Of a stretch of 64,000 bases of DNA, positions 33,701-45,298 are shown in pieces. The DNA is from Oikopleura dioica (Eukaryota; Chordata; Appendicularia; Copelata; Oikopleuridae), in assembly GCA_907165135.1 (NCBI GenBank), contig OU015569.1, positions 5,146,001-5,210,000 of the forward strand, given 5' to 3'. The translations under genes and the position numbers were made by a program. The stretch's first letter is position 1. Each line of letters opens with the position of its first letter. The notes under the pieces were generated by a model. The model saw only the letters and a list, made by a program, of their open reading frames with translations. It had not been told where the DNA came from and ran no database searches.

Positions 33701-36084
33701 TGGGCCACCACTGGATGAGGATGTACAACTCGTCAAGCGAGCGAATGAACGAAGACATCTCCAACTGGCGTAAAAATGGTGTGGGCCATGGGAGCAGTTT
33801 TCTTGATCAGCTGAAAAAGCGCCATAAAGAAGTCATGGACTTCCGAAATATAACGCTATCCGACGGATCCATAGCCCAGGTGCGAAATACGAACTGTTCA
33901 ACTAGAAACGGGTTGAATTCTTATACACTATCAGTAATAATTTTTGCTATACTCGTGAAATTATCAAAAGCAAATGATACCCGGAAGCAGAGCGTACCCG
34001 GAATCGTGGTGGGCACGTAGTTTTTTCTGGGACATAAACGACAAAAGCTGTCTGGAAATTCCAATGGTATTGCATCTCCCGGAGAATTACAGGTGGGATT
34101 AAGCGACTTCGTCACCTCTAGCCACTCCATAAGTTAGGCCGATCCTTTCATAATTCACTTACATGTTCTGATAGGGGCTTATTAACATCTTCCCGGAGCG
34201 TTTCAGGACAGTAGTCAAACTCACTCGGGAGACGACTTGGACTTGGTTGAAATTAAAAACTCACTTTTAGACCCCCGTCTAAGTTTGGCCGATCAATCAG
34301 TATAGACAATTCTGCGAAACTATATAACGTCAATATGGAGAACTGCGAGCCGTGGACAAACAACGAGGCTAGCCAAGACAAATCTTGTTTGAAATGTGTA
34401 CAGTTGTTCAGCGATGAACCGGGTCAACTCCAACCGACTTCCTTCTGGAATTATCTCTGGTCGTCAGGGCCGCCGAACATTTGTCCCCAAGAATCCGTTA
34501 CCAACATAGTCAGCCAGTATCAAGTCACCGACTCACTCAAAACAATTGGTATCGAGTCCGAAATGATTTCCGCCTCAAGTCTTGCTCTTGAAGATGGCGA
34601 GTATAGGGATGGGTGCGAGGCACTCAACAGATCGGTGAGATCTAAAAGCACTCTTTACATCTTTAATTTTGTTTTAGCCTTACGCTTTTGAAACGCCCGG
34701 TTGTCTAAAAGAAGTCTTATACATTTACCGAAACAATTCAGTAAGTGAACTCAGCCAAGTGAACTTTATCGTTCGCCTCGTTGCGTAAAAAGTCAACAGC
34801 TTCTATCGTCAGGTGGTATAGAAAGCAGGCTATTAGAGGCATCACATGAAGCCTTAAACTAACGTGATTGCATCTCCGCGAAGTCCTTATTTTCTCTGTC
34901 GATTGCCACGGCGTGGAAACTGTTCTGCGCATTTCTGGTCCAAACATTTGTAAACCGACAAAGGGCATCCTCATCCTAAGCAAATCTATTTCATAATCTC
35001 ACAAGTGCTATCCACTTCCGCAATTGTAAATTCTACTGTTAAGTTTATTTTCAGAACAGCGCGTTTTGCTTCAAGTTGGAATTGGTGAAAGAAGCTATTG
35101 GCAATGTGAAGGTGTCATTGTACGAGAAGAATGGACGCAGTCCAGATTTACAGGATTATTTCATTTTCGAGACCAACAATCCTGAACACGCTATTCCAAA
35201 GAAATATGTCGGCCACTGTAGACAGGTTTGATTAGTTATTCGAAATTGATCGGTTGAATTGAAAATAGGGGTCTACGTTGGACTATGAATACAGTGGAAA
35301 ACTTGCAGACGTTATCGATTCTGTAAATCATACCGAGGATCATCGCCATGATCAGCCCCTATTCATGGACGACATCTACATTGTCATACCCGAATATCGC
35401 AGTGGACTTTACCACTTCGTAGTCGACTTGGACTCCGAGTTTTCATTCAAGCAGTACGCAATCGAGTTTGGCTTTTTCATCGAAGAAGGAAAAGCCTTTG
35501 ACGCCTATGCTTCTATGATTATTACTGCTCTTGTGTTATTCAGTTGTAGCATTTTCGTGACAATAAGTAAGAAATATCAGTTACAAGCACGAGTCAATTA
35601 TCTATAGGATTCCGTCGATACTTGCCAACTCAAGAGAAGAAGAAAATGATTGTGGTACATGAAGAGGGAGACACTTCGGATGAAGAGGAGGGTGAAGCTG
35701 TTGGAGTCAGGACAATGTCCTTGAGGTAAACTAACTAACATTTTATCTGAACGTTTTTCCGTGGATCCTTTTTTCGATTCCTTAAATATTCAGTATGAAT
35801 CCCAACTTCGACTACACCATTAACGACTCCGATGAATCAGATGAATCTGATGACATGGCAGGATTTGGGGAAATCAAAATCCACCCAGCAGGTACGCTTT
35901 TCATTTATATTCTTACTCAATAATGCTTTTAGAAGATCAGCCTGAAACCGAAGCTGTCAAACCGACACCTAGAGCGACATTCCTTGGACAAAAAGTGGTG
36001 AAAGACCTGATCCGACGACGCTCTAGATTGGAGCTCGAGCGCGCTCAAGAAGCGGCAGAAAAGAAATTGCAAAATCAAAACTGA
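30738..36084 (+). CDS. Large type I membrane protein, CatSper auxiliary-subunit-like (tentative)
   Basis: It begins with a signal peptide (MKSMIVSSLLILYQVKA) in exon 1 (30738-30851). A long beta-rich ectodomain follows over many exons, including an Asp-box-like SHDDGDSWSEYDFE (about 32815-32860), LVLTFNIDPPESYITMDYFA (about 33630-33690) and many N-glycosylation sites. There is one transmembrane helix (YASMIITALVLFSCSIFVTI, about 35510-35565) and a cytosolic tail with acidic casein-kinase-type clusters (EEGDTSDEEEGE, NDSDESDESDD), ending at TGA 36082-36084 with aataaa behind. The membrane-proximal block LYHFVVDLDSEFSF...FGFFIEEGKAFD followed by the helix has the spacing and residue pattern I associate with CatSper beta/gamma/delta/epsilon ectodomains. 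That is a weak, memory-based similarity; beta-propeller receptors such as VPS10 proteins are the alternative. Confidence 0.5.
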
Positions 36085-36406
36085 AAAATTCAATGTCTAC
36101 TGTATTCGTATTGATTATCCATTTAATAAAACTGCCTTTATCTCTGACAACCCGCCGTAAACAACGGTACTCTGGTGCTACGCGTGCATTGTTTATTTGC
36201 TCGTTTCGCTAGAAAACGCTTCTAATGAGGTTCAATAATAATTAAAATCGCTCTAAAAGAGCAACTAATGCTGCTTACTTCCGCTCCAGTTCAACTAAGC
36301 ACTTCCTTTTTGAAATGTCGAAATTTGAAAAGAAGAGATACTTTCGAGCCTTTTCGAAGTCTTTGCATTGAAAAGAACGAATAATTTTATTGAATGACAA
36401 AGAAAG
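36085..36406. other. Convergent 3' flank, nothing identified
   Basis: 322 bp. It contains the aataaa of the upstream gene near 36125 and AT-rich sequence. No ORF or repeat of note. Confidence 0.5.
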
Positions 36407-36629
36407 TTACTGTCGGTATTCTCCGCCGAAAAAGATTGGGCCTTTGTCCAAGTCGGTTTTCACACCTCGGAGTAGCGCATTTAATCCAAATGGCTCATCC
36501 TGACGCTTCATCTAATAAATCTTAGATTTCCATAGTTTTGAAGGCTTATGTTATAAACTGAGCGAATCTTACCCATGAATTGAAGTTTGGTGCTGCCGCT
36601 GCATAAGTTAAAAAAAGATTGAACTTCAT
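36407..36629 (-). CDS. Very short two-exon ORF, possible secreted peptide (53 aa)
   Basis: Exons 36629-36573 and 36511-36407 are joined by a GT-AG intron in phase 0. The N-terminus MKFNLFLTYAAAAPNFNSW could be a short signal peptide with cleavage after AAA(A). A KR dibasic site (WMKRQDEP) and a second basic site (LLRG) follow; the tail is KGPIFFGGEYRQ. The layout resembles a small peptide precursor like the one at 11413-11754, but the hydrophobic stretch is short and a small structural protein (for example a mitochondrial complex subunit) is equally possible. Not recognised. Confidence 0.5.
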
Positions 36630-36889
36630 TTCGATTTCTGGTTGATGTTGACTGCTCAAGCAAGCTCTTTTATATAGCGATTTAAAAAGCGGTCAGTCAG
36701 GAATTATTAATTATCCGGTATTTGGCAGCATATGTCGATTTGTTTGCTTGGAAAGAGTGCAAGATTTCGAGGACAATGCATTTAACTTGTTATTAGAAGG
36801 ATATTATCCTCCTTAGGAATCTTTAGACTTCGATTCAGACTCGCGCAAAGATCAACAATTCGGTTACATAGAAAAATATTAAATACAGT

Positions 36890-39800
36890 TTATTTTTGGG
36901 ACAGAACATCACAGAGATTCTCAACGCATTTGCCCAGTAGCTCCTTGACAACATGGTGCATTTTTCGCTGCATGATGATCTGCAAGTTGGCGTTTTCGGG
37001 CTCACGGATGTCCCGCCATCCATCAGTGATTGAGACAACTTCCACTGGTGGAATTTCAACCTTCGGCGGACCCACGTCTTTTGACGCCTTTCCACGACGA
37101 CCTCCTTAAAAACATTTGGTCAGTAGAACTATTTGTAATTATTTTGAAAGAACTTCACTAACCTTTGCCTTTTTTCTGGGCAGCTGCTGCTGCCGCCGCT
37201 GCTGCAGCCTTTTCTGCAGCCTCTGCAGCTGCTTTCTCAGCCGCAGCTCTCTCCGCGGCTTCTTTAGCGAGAAGTGCGGCTTCTTTAGCGGCTATGATTG
37301 TTCTTTACAACTTTAAAGAATTTTCAACTTTTTACCGTTGCCAGCGCGTGTTTTTCTTGTTGCGGATGGAGTTTTTCGTAGATTCAAATCTCGTTTACTG
37401 ATACTGGTCAAGGTAGTTTCAGATGAAGAGGGTCTGTTCACTTTAAGTTCGGGGAAATCCTCAACCGGGAGAACCTTGAACGCCTGTCGAATCCAATTCA
37501 TCTCGTCTCCGATGCGCTCAATGCATTCGCCAACGACGTTCTTAAGTACATCATTGATGTCCGGTTGTGGAAGGGGCAGGAAGGTTTCTTCTTCGAGAAG
37601 CGATACGAGAGCCTCTTCGATGATCTGAAGCGCATCTTCTTTGCTTTCGAAGTCGTCAAGGGCGAGAATTTCGCGCTTCAATTTAGGAATGTCGTAGTCC
37701 CACTCGGCTGGATCATCCCATGGTTCAACGGTTGTATCCACTTGCTCAACACTAGAATAAATAAAATTAAAAATAATTGATTTAAAAAATGTACGTTTCA
37801 GAACTTTCGTCCTCGACGAGGCCAATTGTTGGAACGTCTTCTTGGGCGCTACTTGCACGGAGAATGTACTTGAGCCAGACTCGTCGCATGTTTTCAACCG
37901 GTTGGTATCGATAAGGAAGAGTTGGATTTTGAACTTTGAAGAGCTCTTCTTCTGACTTGGGTGCTTCGCCAAGAAGAGGTTGTGGCTTTGGTCGTATTCG
38001 CTGCAAAACTTTGTTAAGAATGTATTCAGAAGCCGATAATGCTTCTTCTCGTAATCTCTTCGCCGACTTGTTGTCATTTTCTGGCTGTCTTCCGATGCCT
38101 TTTAAGCTCACTGTGAAAGATGGCATTGATGGACTAAGCTGCAAGCTCCACACTTCATGGAAATGGCCTTTTTTCTCCGTCTTGAAGGAAAACTGAAGCG
38201 TCTCGCTTTGGCCAGGGAGGAGTTTTTTTGTCGCCGCGTTGAAGAAAAAGCGCTGCTTGTTGTTTCGATTAGGTCCGTCAAAGCTGATTTCTCGATGCTC
38301 CTTGTGCCAATCGAACATGGCTACAGTTGTGCCAACATTTGTTATAGTGATTTTGGCATGCTTCAGCTCGCCTATCATCGTATCGAAGTAGAGATAAACT
38401 GGGTGTCCGTTTTTGCACTTGGCTGTTACCACGTAGTCTTCCACTCGAACTGCTGGGCCTCTGATAAATCCATTAACAATAGAGGATTCTCTTTATTTCG
38501 GATTAGCCAAAGAGTAATATTGTATAAGCCTTGCCAATTTGGTTCGCCATAAGGTTGGTCAATAAACTCCTTGCCAAAGTGCAATCATGGAGGAAGCTCC
38601 TCATTTTGGTATGCTAATCCGATCCCTAGAGAGTGAAAGTGTACCTTCAGAAGCACTGTCAGAAAAGTTGCCATTATTTAATCTTTGTTGAGCTTGGTCC
38701 TCGAGAATTTCGGTGTCGGCTTCGTAATATTCTTTGCCTTTGACGATAATATTGTCGATATCGGGACGGTGTCCTTCGATTTCGGCAAGAATGTGTTTTA
38801 GCTTTTCAGTTCGCGAGACCAAATATTCCGAGTCAGGTCGATATGCGTACTTTTTGCTTTCACAAGTTTCTTCTTTGACGAGTTTTGGCTTTCCGATGCG
38901 TTCTAAAGGACGTGCCTGGCCCTTTTCAGATAAGCCAAGGCTCATTTTGAGGCCAGTCTCTTCGGGGCCAATAGTTTCGTATTGCCTCCAGAATTCAGAG
39001 CCAACTCGAAAGCCTTTGTTTTGGGTCAACTTCTGAGCTTCACGATCTATATTGAAACAAGAATTTTTGATCCCTATCCTTTTCCCTTATCAACAGCTGG
39101 GATAGCTCTATCAATAAGCTCTCGTACTTCGAGAGTGTGCCGAAAATCTTCTCCACTCATTCCAATAAGTTGGCTATTTTCTTTTTGAAGCAAAGAAGAA
39201 ATATATCCCTGCTGTTTTTTTCTGTGTGTCATGTGATCTTGCCAGTTTTTAAGCGCGTTCTTCGAGTTGATGCGGCTGTCAAGTTTGTAAACTGGGGGTG
39301 CTTCGTGGCTCAAGTCCATCTTGGCGCGAGTGATGCAGCTTGGCTTGCCGAGAAGTCGATTCCCGATTCGTTTGTCCATTTCTCCTGCTCCCATCGCCGA
39401 TTCAATGAAGTCCTCTTTTGACCCAATCAATTGCCAATCCTGTAACAAAGTAAGTAGATACAATCACACTATTAATATGATTTATATAATATAAACCTTT
39501 AGATTTTCAACATGACTTGCTCCAAATATAAGATCGTCTTCATGAACTGGCCAGTTGAGTGAGTCTTTTCTTTTGAGAAGCGTTATTCTATTCCGGAAAT
39601 CATAATCTGCATCGGCGTCGCCTGACATATTATTCTTACGGACTGTTATTGTTCGATTCTGACGCATATTTGAGCGCGTCACAAGAACTCGTCTGGCTTC
39701 TTCGATCGCTTCCTTCAAGAAATAATAGAGAAGTAAATCAAAAAATGAGATGCTACCTCAATTCTTTCAAGGTCGTCCGGATCGACCGCAAGTTGTTGAA

Positions 39801-40744
39801 TATCCTCTCCATCGATCACAGAAGAAGCCTTTTCTTCTTCCACTTCTGTTTCACCCTCTGTTGCTGCTGTTGAATCTTCATCTGATATTTTGCGCTTTGA
39901 GGTTTCTACAGAATTATGTTAGCGAAAAAAATTCCTGGCGAATGATTGTTTGATAAATGCTGTCGGTAAGATGCTCACTTATGCTTTCGCAACTAAATTA
40001 TTACCTTCATGAAGACTTCTTGTTGATGCGGTGTTCTTTTATGCCTGCTCAATAATTTGTTAATTTTTAAATTTCATATCCACACAAGTGAATTTGAAAA
40101 ATATGCAATCAGAATATCTTGCACAGATTCCTGCGGCGTTGGCTCCTGCTCTATATTCTCTTTCGAAGAAGTACTCGCCTTTTCAAGACTGGGAGGAGTA
40201 CTTGCTACGCTCTTTCGCGTTGTGCTTGTCACTGCCGATCCCGATGAGATTGATGTGGCCTCTGCCAGTTTGGATCAAAATCAACCGTTTCTATCTTTTT
40301 TTTTTTATATAAAATCTTGCTTGCTGAAAATAATCTTGATTTTGCAACCCTGTCTGAAGTTTCTTCTGATGCCGCTATACTTTCTGTGTTGCTCTCTTGT
40401 ACCGAGCTTTCTAAAAATTTGTATTAAAAACACTTACCCGTGCTTGTTCCCGAACTGCTTGTGTCATAAGAACTCGACAATGATGTCAGTGAGTTGACGA
40501 CACTGGTGAGCTGTCAGCTCGATCAAAATGATGATAAGAAAAGTATTTATAAACTTATTTAGATCTATTTCCTTCGCAGCTGCTCTAAGCTTGCCCTTCG
40601 CCATAAAATTCAATGATAAATTCTCTATACTAATTTTACAATTTTTGAAGCATGTTCTTTCTCCAGAGTGACAATAGAGCATCGACTCCGATTACCTGAC
40701 TTGTCTCTTTTGAGCGTTCTGTTGGACTCTGTCCGCTCGTCCAT
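36890..40744 (-). CDS. MYCBPAP: MYCBPAP-like (MYCBP-associated protein), axonemal/sperm protein
   Basis: A multi-exon gene read from ATG 40744. The Ser/Thr/Glu-rich disordered N-terminus (about 40744-39830) is followed by RKISDEDSTAATEGETEVEE, the conserved blocks SKEDFIESAMGAGEMDKRIG (about 39410) and RVGSEFWRQYETIGPEETGL (about 38980), and an MSP/ASH-like beta domain (DYVVTAKCKNGHPVYLYFD, NVGTTVAMFDWHKE, about 38440-38110). Next come YRYQPVENMRRVWLKYILR, a helical region (DVLKNVVGECIERIGDEMNW), an Ala/Glu/Lys-rich helix and the C-terminus ENLCDVLSQK. This order matches MYCBPAP, which in vertebrates binds MYCBP (AMY-1), is testis-enriched and is a central-pair component of motile cilia. Exon borders inside the disordered part are approximate. 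Confidence 0.83.
37180..37293 (-). repeat. Alanine-rich coding repeat in MYCBPAP
   Basis: GCN codons are interspersed with AAG and GAG and encode an uninterrupted Ala/Lys/Glu helix (EKAAAEAAEKAAAAAAAAAA). It is in frame with the gene on both sides, so it is coding low-complexity sequence, not a mobile repeat. Confidence 0.7.
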
Positions 40745-42177
40745 TCTTGGAGCTTCTCAATTTAGCCTCCTCTTTTAGCGTTTCTCTTAAATCTCAGCTG
40801 GCTCAGAAAATATTTAAAATCAACTTAATTCTAGAGACTTTATTCTATTTTTGAAATGCGTAAATGAACTCGGAGCTGCGCGTTGCCATGGACACGATGC
40901 GAAAGTAACCGAGCAGATTTAGTTGATTTTTATTTCAAGCATTTAACTTTCAGTACTCTAAAGATTTCTTCGGGCCATTGACGATAATCGTTCTTCCTTT
41001 CGTAGAGTTTCTTCTACAGGGTCGTAGGATGATCCCACTTCGAATTTGACTAAGGAACGTTTCGCGTTGAGTCTTTTCCGGCTGTTCAACTTGTTTCATT
41101 TTTTAAAAGAAATATCGACCTCTCTTTTTTTACCTCCAATTGAAAAACGTTTTACTGGCTTCAACTGTGTTTTTGAATTTTTTGTCGATGGAGGTTTATG
41201 CTCGGCCCTTAAATTAAGTATAGAGTTTTATCGAATAGTTTAATTGTATGTAATTCTTCTACCGAATTCGAGTAAACGTCATTTTTCTGCCTGGAGTGGG
41301 AGAACATGGAGATGATGTTGTCGGAACGACAATCGACGAAGATGCTGGAATAGAAAAATCAACACTTTTATATTTAAACTTTTTAAAACATACATCTCTG
41401 ATGGCTTTGAATAGAGGAAACGCGACGTGTGCTATTCGAAGCTCCATAGGTTGAGTTTATTCGCGCTGGAGAAGCAGAAGTACTCAGAATGTTCTCCACT
41501 GAGTTACTTTTTCGTATTAGTTTTCGGCTCTTGATTTGAATAAGTGAATTGTCTCATATGGAATACACGTTAATTTCAATTACTCCAAGAAAAATAAGCC
41601 TAGATAGATAGAAAGGATAGTATTTCTTCCAATCCTGTTTTTGCACTCAGTAATTTTATTCTCTCTGCAATCGACAAGCGACCTAAATTTCAGATCGAGC
41701 TCATTTCCCTATCTCTTTATCACTAAAAAATACCTTCCATATTCAATCACTAACGGCAAATGAATTTTTAACTGAAGAAAGCAAGACATCTTCCCGGCGC
41801 CTTCGGAGCACTTGGAACTCAACCATCCGCGCAAGGCAGAATAAGCTTTCTCCTTCAACATTCTTTTATCTTTCCTTTGCAAAAACAACTATTATTGAAC
41901 ACTGTTCTTTATTGAAATGTCTCCGTATATTTACTGAAAAATAATTCATAGTTTATTTCCGAACTTTTGAAGAAAATGTAAAAAAAAAAGTAAAAAAAGA
42001 CCGATTATATACTGTTGTGTTACTGTACAGAGAGTTTGGCGACTGCTGTTTCGTAAATTGAGGAAATGCGATTTTTGAGGATCGGAGCAAATTTCAAGTC
42101 TGCAATGGCTTCGAAGTTTTTACGTGGTAGGGTCAGCTCGAGAGTCAATTTTGTTATATTTGCTAAATATAAATTAA
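40745..42177. other. Intergenic, few supported features
   Basis: 1.43 kb. A minus frame with a possible intron (ATG 41447, about 40 aa) and plus frame 41046-41243 are too short to trust. At about 42162-42020 (minus) a 47-codon frame behind a good acceptor (tatatttag) encodes KLTLELTLPRKNFEAIADLK and ends in TAA; it could be an extra or alternative 3' exon of the FE65-type gene. Confidence 0.35.
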
Positions 42178-44150
42178 TTAGGAAGGATGGTCGTTTGATG
42201 TCGTCGTTGTGTGTCTTCTAAAAGCGCCCATCAAATTGCCGAAGCCTCGCTTAGAAGCCCCGAGGATGCTCTTCTCTATGGGTCATTTTTAGTTCACTTT
42301 GAGGAGAAAAATAATTTCTGCATCTTACTAAAATTGACCCTTGACTGTAGACTACTTTCTGGCTGATGGCATGCAGGAGCAAGTCTTTGATTTTTTGCTT
42401 CCACGGCTTTTTGGTATCGCAACTAGACTCGATTGAGCAGATGCAATAAATCATTAGTAACTAACCACGCATGCTTCTTGAAGAGCTTGGCTGAGCTCGA
42501 TTGCACTGGGATCGCAGCAGAGCACGTGACATCGGTATTCTTCTGGACCAATTAAATGGATAAAACCAAACATTCTGTTTGTAATTTCAGTAAATTTAAA
42601 AGTGAAATTTGCAATATTCTACCTAGCATCGTTTCCTATAGCCATAAAGCTCAAATATCTAAGACGAACGCGACTCAGTTCGCCATTGCAAGGGGAAGAT
42701 TTCGAGGAAAGAAGATCTGCGGGGGAGAGCTTTTCAAAAGAAGCTAAAGAGAACGCTGAAATCGTTAAATGAAAATAATAAAATACCGTGGTAGCAGAAA
42801 TAAACGCATTTGCAGGAGTCCACTCTGACTCGAGGTGGATGGTGAGCAGGCGACCGATGGCGTCCCGAATGGTCTCGATACCTGTAGGGTTGTTCACCGC
42901 GCAGTTGCCTACGTACTTCACTTGGAACTGATTGTAGGGCTCCGGGTCTTAATTGAATTCGAGACTTGAGTTCTAAGTTGAGCTAGCGCGGATGAGAAAA
43001 GCGAAGTGAGCGACAATTTCAATGAAATGGTTTTGTGATTGACGAGCGATCAAACCTTGAATGGAAAAGGGCCTTTGCTTTTCCTTGGCCATCTGTTAGA
43101 GTTGGATAAATATCTACTGAATGAGTAACAACTAAAAATGTTTCAGCAGTTCCAACTCGGTCCTTGATTTCGTTGGCTAGACGAAGGCAGTTGGCGTGGA
43201 TAGCAGCGGCGACTCCTTTGGCATCCGTCTCGCAGCGAAACACAAGGGCCATATCGGTCGATCCAACCCTACTCACCGAGTTCCCGACTTTGATCCCTTT
43301 ATTGGTAATAAAACTGCATGTGTGAACCCTGTCCTAGCGACGACGCCGATATCCAACTGATGCGCTGCCCAAACGCGGATCTAATAATGCAATAAAAGAT
43401 GTTGTTTGGTGCTTCTCACCGATGACAGCTTGATTGTCTCCAGAATTGCTCGTGTAACAGGATCGATAACGCGTATCTGTTCGGCCTCCACCACCAAATA
43501 AGCATCACTCTGCTGCTTTCCAGTTGACTGTCCACATTCATCTTCCTCCGGTGTATCCTATCATAATTAATAAGACGATCAACAGATGCTACAATAAAAT
43601 ATTATGGCTGACCTTTATGAGAGGTCGATATCCGAGGGAAAAGGATGTGCTTGATCTGGGGATATTTCGCGAGAGGCGGCGAATAGCATTCTGCAACTCA
43701 GACGAGAGATTTGTGTCAGCCACGATCTCTGTCGAGCCTAATTGACGTACTGGGAACACTTCTCCAGCGGTCGTCCACCGTCCGGAATGGTTTAATTGAC
43801 TACCCCTAAAACGGGTTTAAATGGGAACAAGGAAGAGTATCTGAAAAATCGCTCAGCTCGTGAATACCAGTCAACTCGGTTATCCCAGTCTTTGACCCAT
43901 TCGGTGGGAGAAGAGAGACTAGAATCAAACTCTGAAGAGATGCCTTCTTCCTCGAGAGGATTTGAGTACTCTTCCCAGTCAAGCTTGTCTAACAGCTGTT
44001 TATCGGCGTCAAATTCAAAGTCAAAGCTGCATCCATCTATCGCCGTGGATGCATTACAAACATTCAATTAAATAAATAATAATAAAGCAAAGCGTCCCAA
44101 TCTGCAGATTGTCGCGGTGGGAGAGGCTCTTCAAAAGTCTCCTCTGACAT
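42178..44150 (-). CDS. FE65-type adaptor with two PTB domains (APBB family)
   Basis: Read from about 44150 (MSEETFEEPLPPR) through an acidic exon (44067-43800, CSFDFEFDADKQLLDKLDWE). PTB1 begins EVFPVRQLGSTEIVADTNLS (about 43755) and includes YLVVEAEQIRVIDPVTRAIL and MALVFRCETDAKGVAAAIHA (about 43250). PTB2 has FQVKYVGNCAVNNPTGIETI, SEWTPANAFISATT (about 42910-42790), RVRLRYLSFMAIGNDAR and YRCHVLCCDPSAIELSQALQ (about 42530-42480). After this come LRYQKAVEAKNQRLAP and RGFGNLMGAFRRH, ending at TAA 42178. The two-PTB layout with this PTB2 signature is diagnostic of APBB1/2/3 (FE65), which bind APP-family cytoplasmic tails. No WW domain is visible N-terminally, unlike vertebrate FE65. The first intron border is not settled. 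Confidence 0.85.
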
Positions 44151-44177
44151 TTAAAATAAGATCAAACGGTTTTCTGT

Positions 44178-44760
44178 TTAGCGTTTCTCTAATGTGCCAT
44201 TTGCAGGGATTAAAATTGTGTATTCCCGAATCGTGGAAAAAATGGGCGGGTGGTTTCGACGACGGCTACCGATGCTGAGGGGAGTAAGCTGCAATATTAA
44301 TGAAGGTGACCTGCGCGGGACCAATCGCCCAGCGCCGATGAAGTTAAACTCGAGCTGGCCGTTGGGAATCGACGGCGGCCCGATGCGCCATCCCTCGCGC
44401 GCATGGACACTCGCCAAGCACGAACTGCGAACATCTACCAGCATCGCGACCGGGCAAAATATTTATTCATCACGAGCTGAGCGATGAAAAATCAAATATA
44501 ATTTCGTCAAGACTGATAAAGCACCGTTTACTTACGGAATATAAAGTGTTGGATTTGGCAGGAGTAATGTCTTAGGCTGAAATAGATTTTTATCAATTGA
44601 AATCATGGAAGACTACTAAATTCGATGTGCTTACTCGAGGACGACGCTTGAGGATAATGACATCTTCTTTTGGGCAGCCCATGGGGTGAGCGTTGCAAAA
44701 TGCCCCAAGGCGAATGCTTCGAGGGAGAACTAGCGCGCAAATTTTGACCAGCTAAATAAT
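44178..44760 (-). CDS. Possible exons of an unidentified gene
   Basis: Three GC-richer minus-strand open stretches have plausible splice borders: about 44755-44640 (LVKICALVLPRSIRLGAFCN, then HPMGCPKEDVIILKRRPR and a GTAAGC donor), about 44580-44538 (PKTLLLPNPTLYIP and GTAAGT donor), and about 44460-44240 (MLVDVRSSCLASV, GWRIGPPSIPNGQLEFNF). They look coding, but neither family nor stop codon is clear. They could be upstream exons of the FE65-type gene or a separate gene. Confidence 0.3.
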
Positions 44761-45298
44761 TTTAAAGCTATGTATCGTTATATTTTCACGGCGAGACCTG
44801 GTTTCTCCTTTTTCTAGACATTTTTTATAAATAAACCGGTCAAGATCCTTTGCCTTAGACCGAAAGAGAGGGTTTAAGAAAATTGAATTACCTTAGAAAG
44901 TCTTCGTTTTCTCTAGTTGCGTTTTGCGTATATGCATTTCTCGCAGCTCAATTCTCTATTCGTAAATTGACAGGCGCGTGTGCTCGTTCGTCCCGCGCTG
45001 TCGAGTGATAATGGCAACTGTAGTATGGCTACACTGGGTCGATTCTCTTTGGGAAGGAAAATCGACCTGCTGCTCTTTTTGCGTTTTTTGATTAGCGAGG
45101 CGAAGGGGGCCACTCTCCGCCGCCAGCTCAGCCATCGCCATCGATCGTGCAAGTATTTAATTTTAAAAAAGGAAAGCCTCAATAATGCAGCCGCCAGGGA
45201 GGATGTAACGTGTCCCCACCGGTTGACTCTCAGAATATTCATACAAAGGACACCTCGCTATGCAAACTACGGTAAACGACAGTGATCGGTCTTTTATT
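44761..45298. other. Intergenic, no supported gene
   Basis: About 540 bp. Overlapping frames on both strands at 44913-45285 are Arg-rich on both strands and look like chance frames in GC-rich sequence. No repeat was identified. Confidence 0.4.

Noticed and set aside
37116-37401. Plus-strand Ala/Ser- and Cys/Leu-rich frames
   Set aside because: They are antisense readings of the Ala/Glu/Lys helix of MYCBPAP.
44913-45285. Overlapping ~100-codon frames on both strands
   Set aside because: Both are Arg/Leu-rich products of GC-rich sequence, with no splice sites or known motifs.
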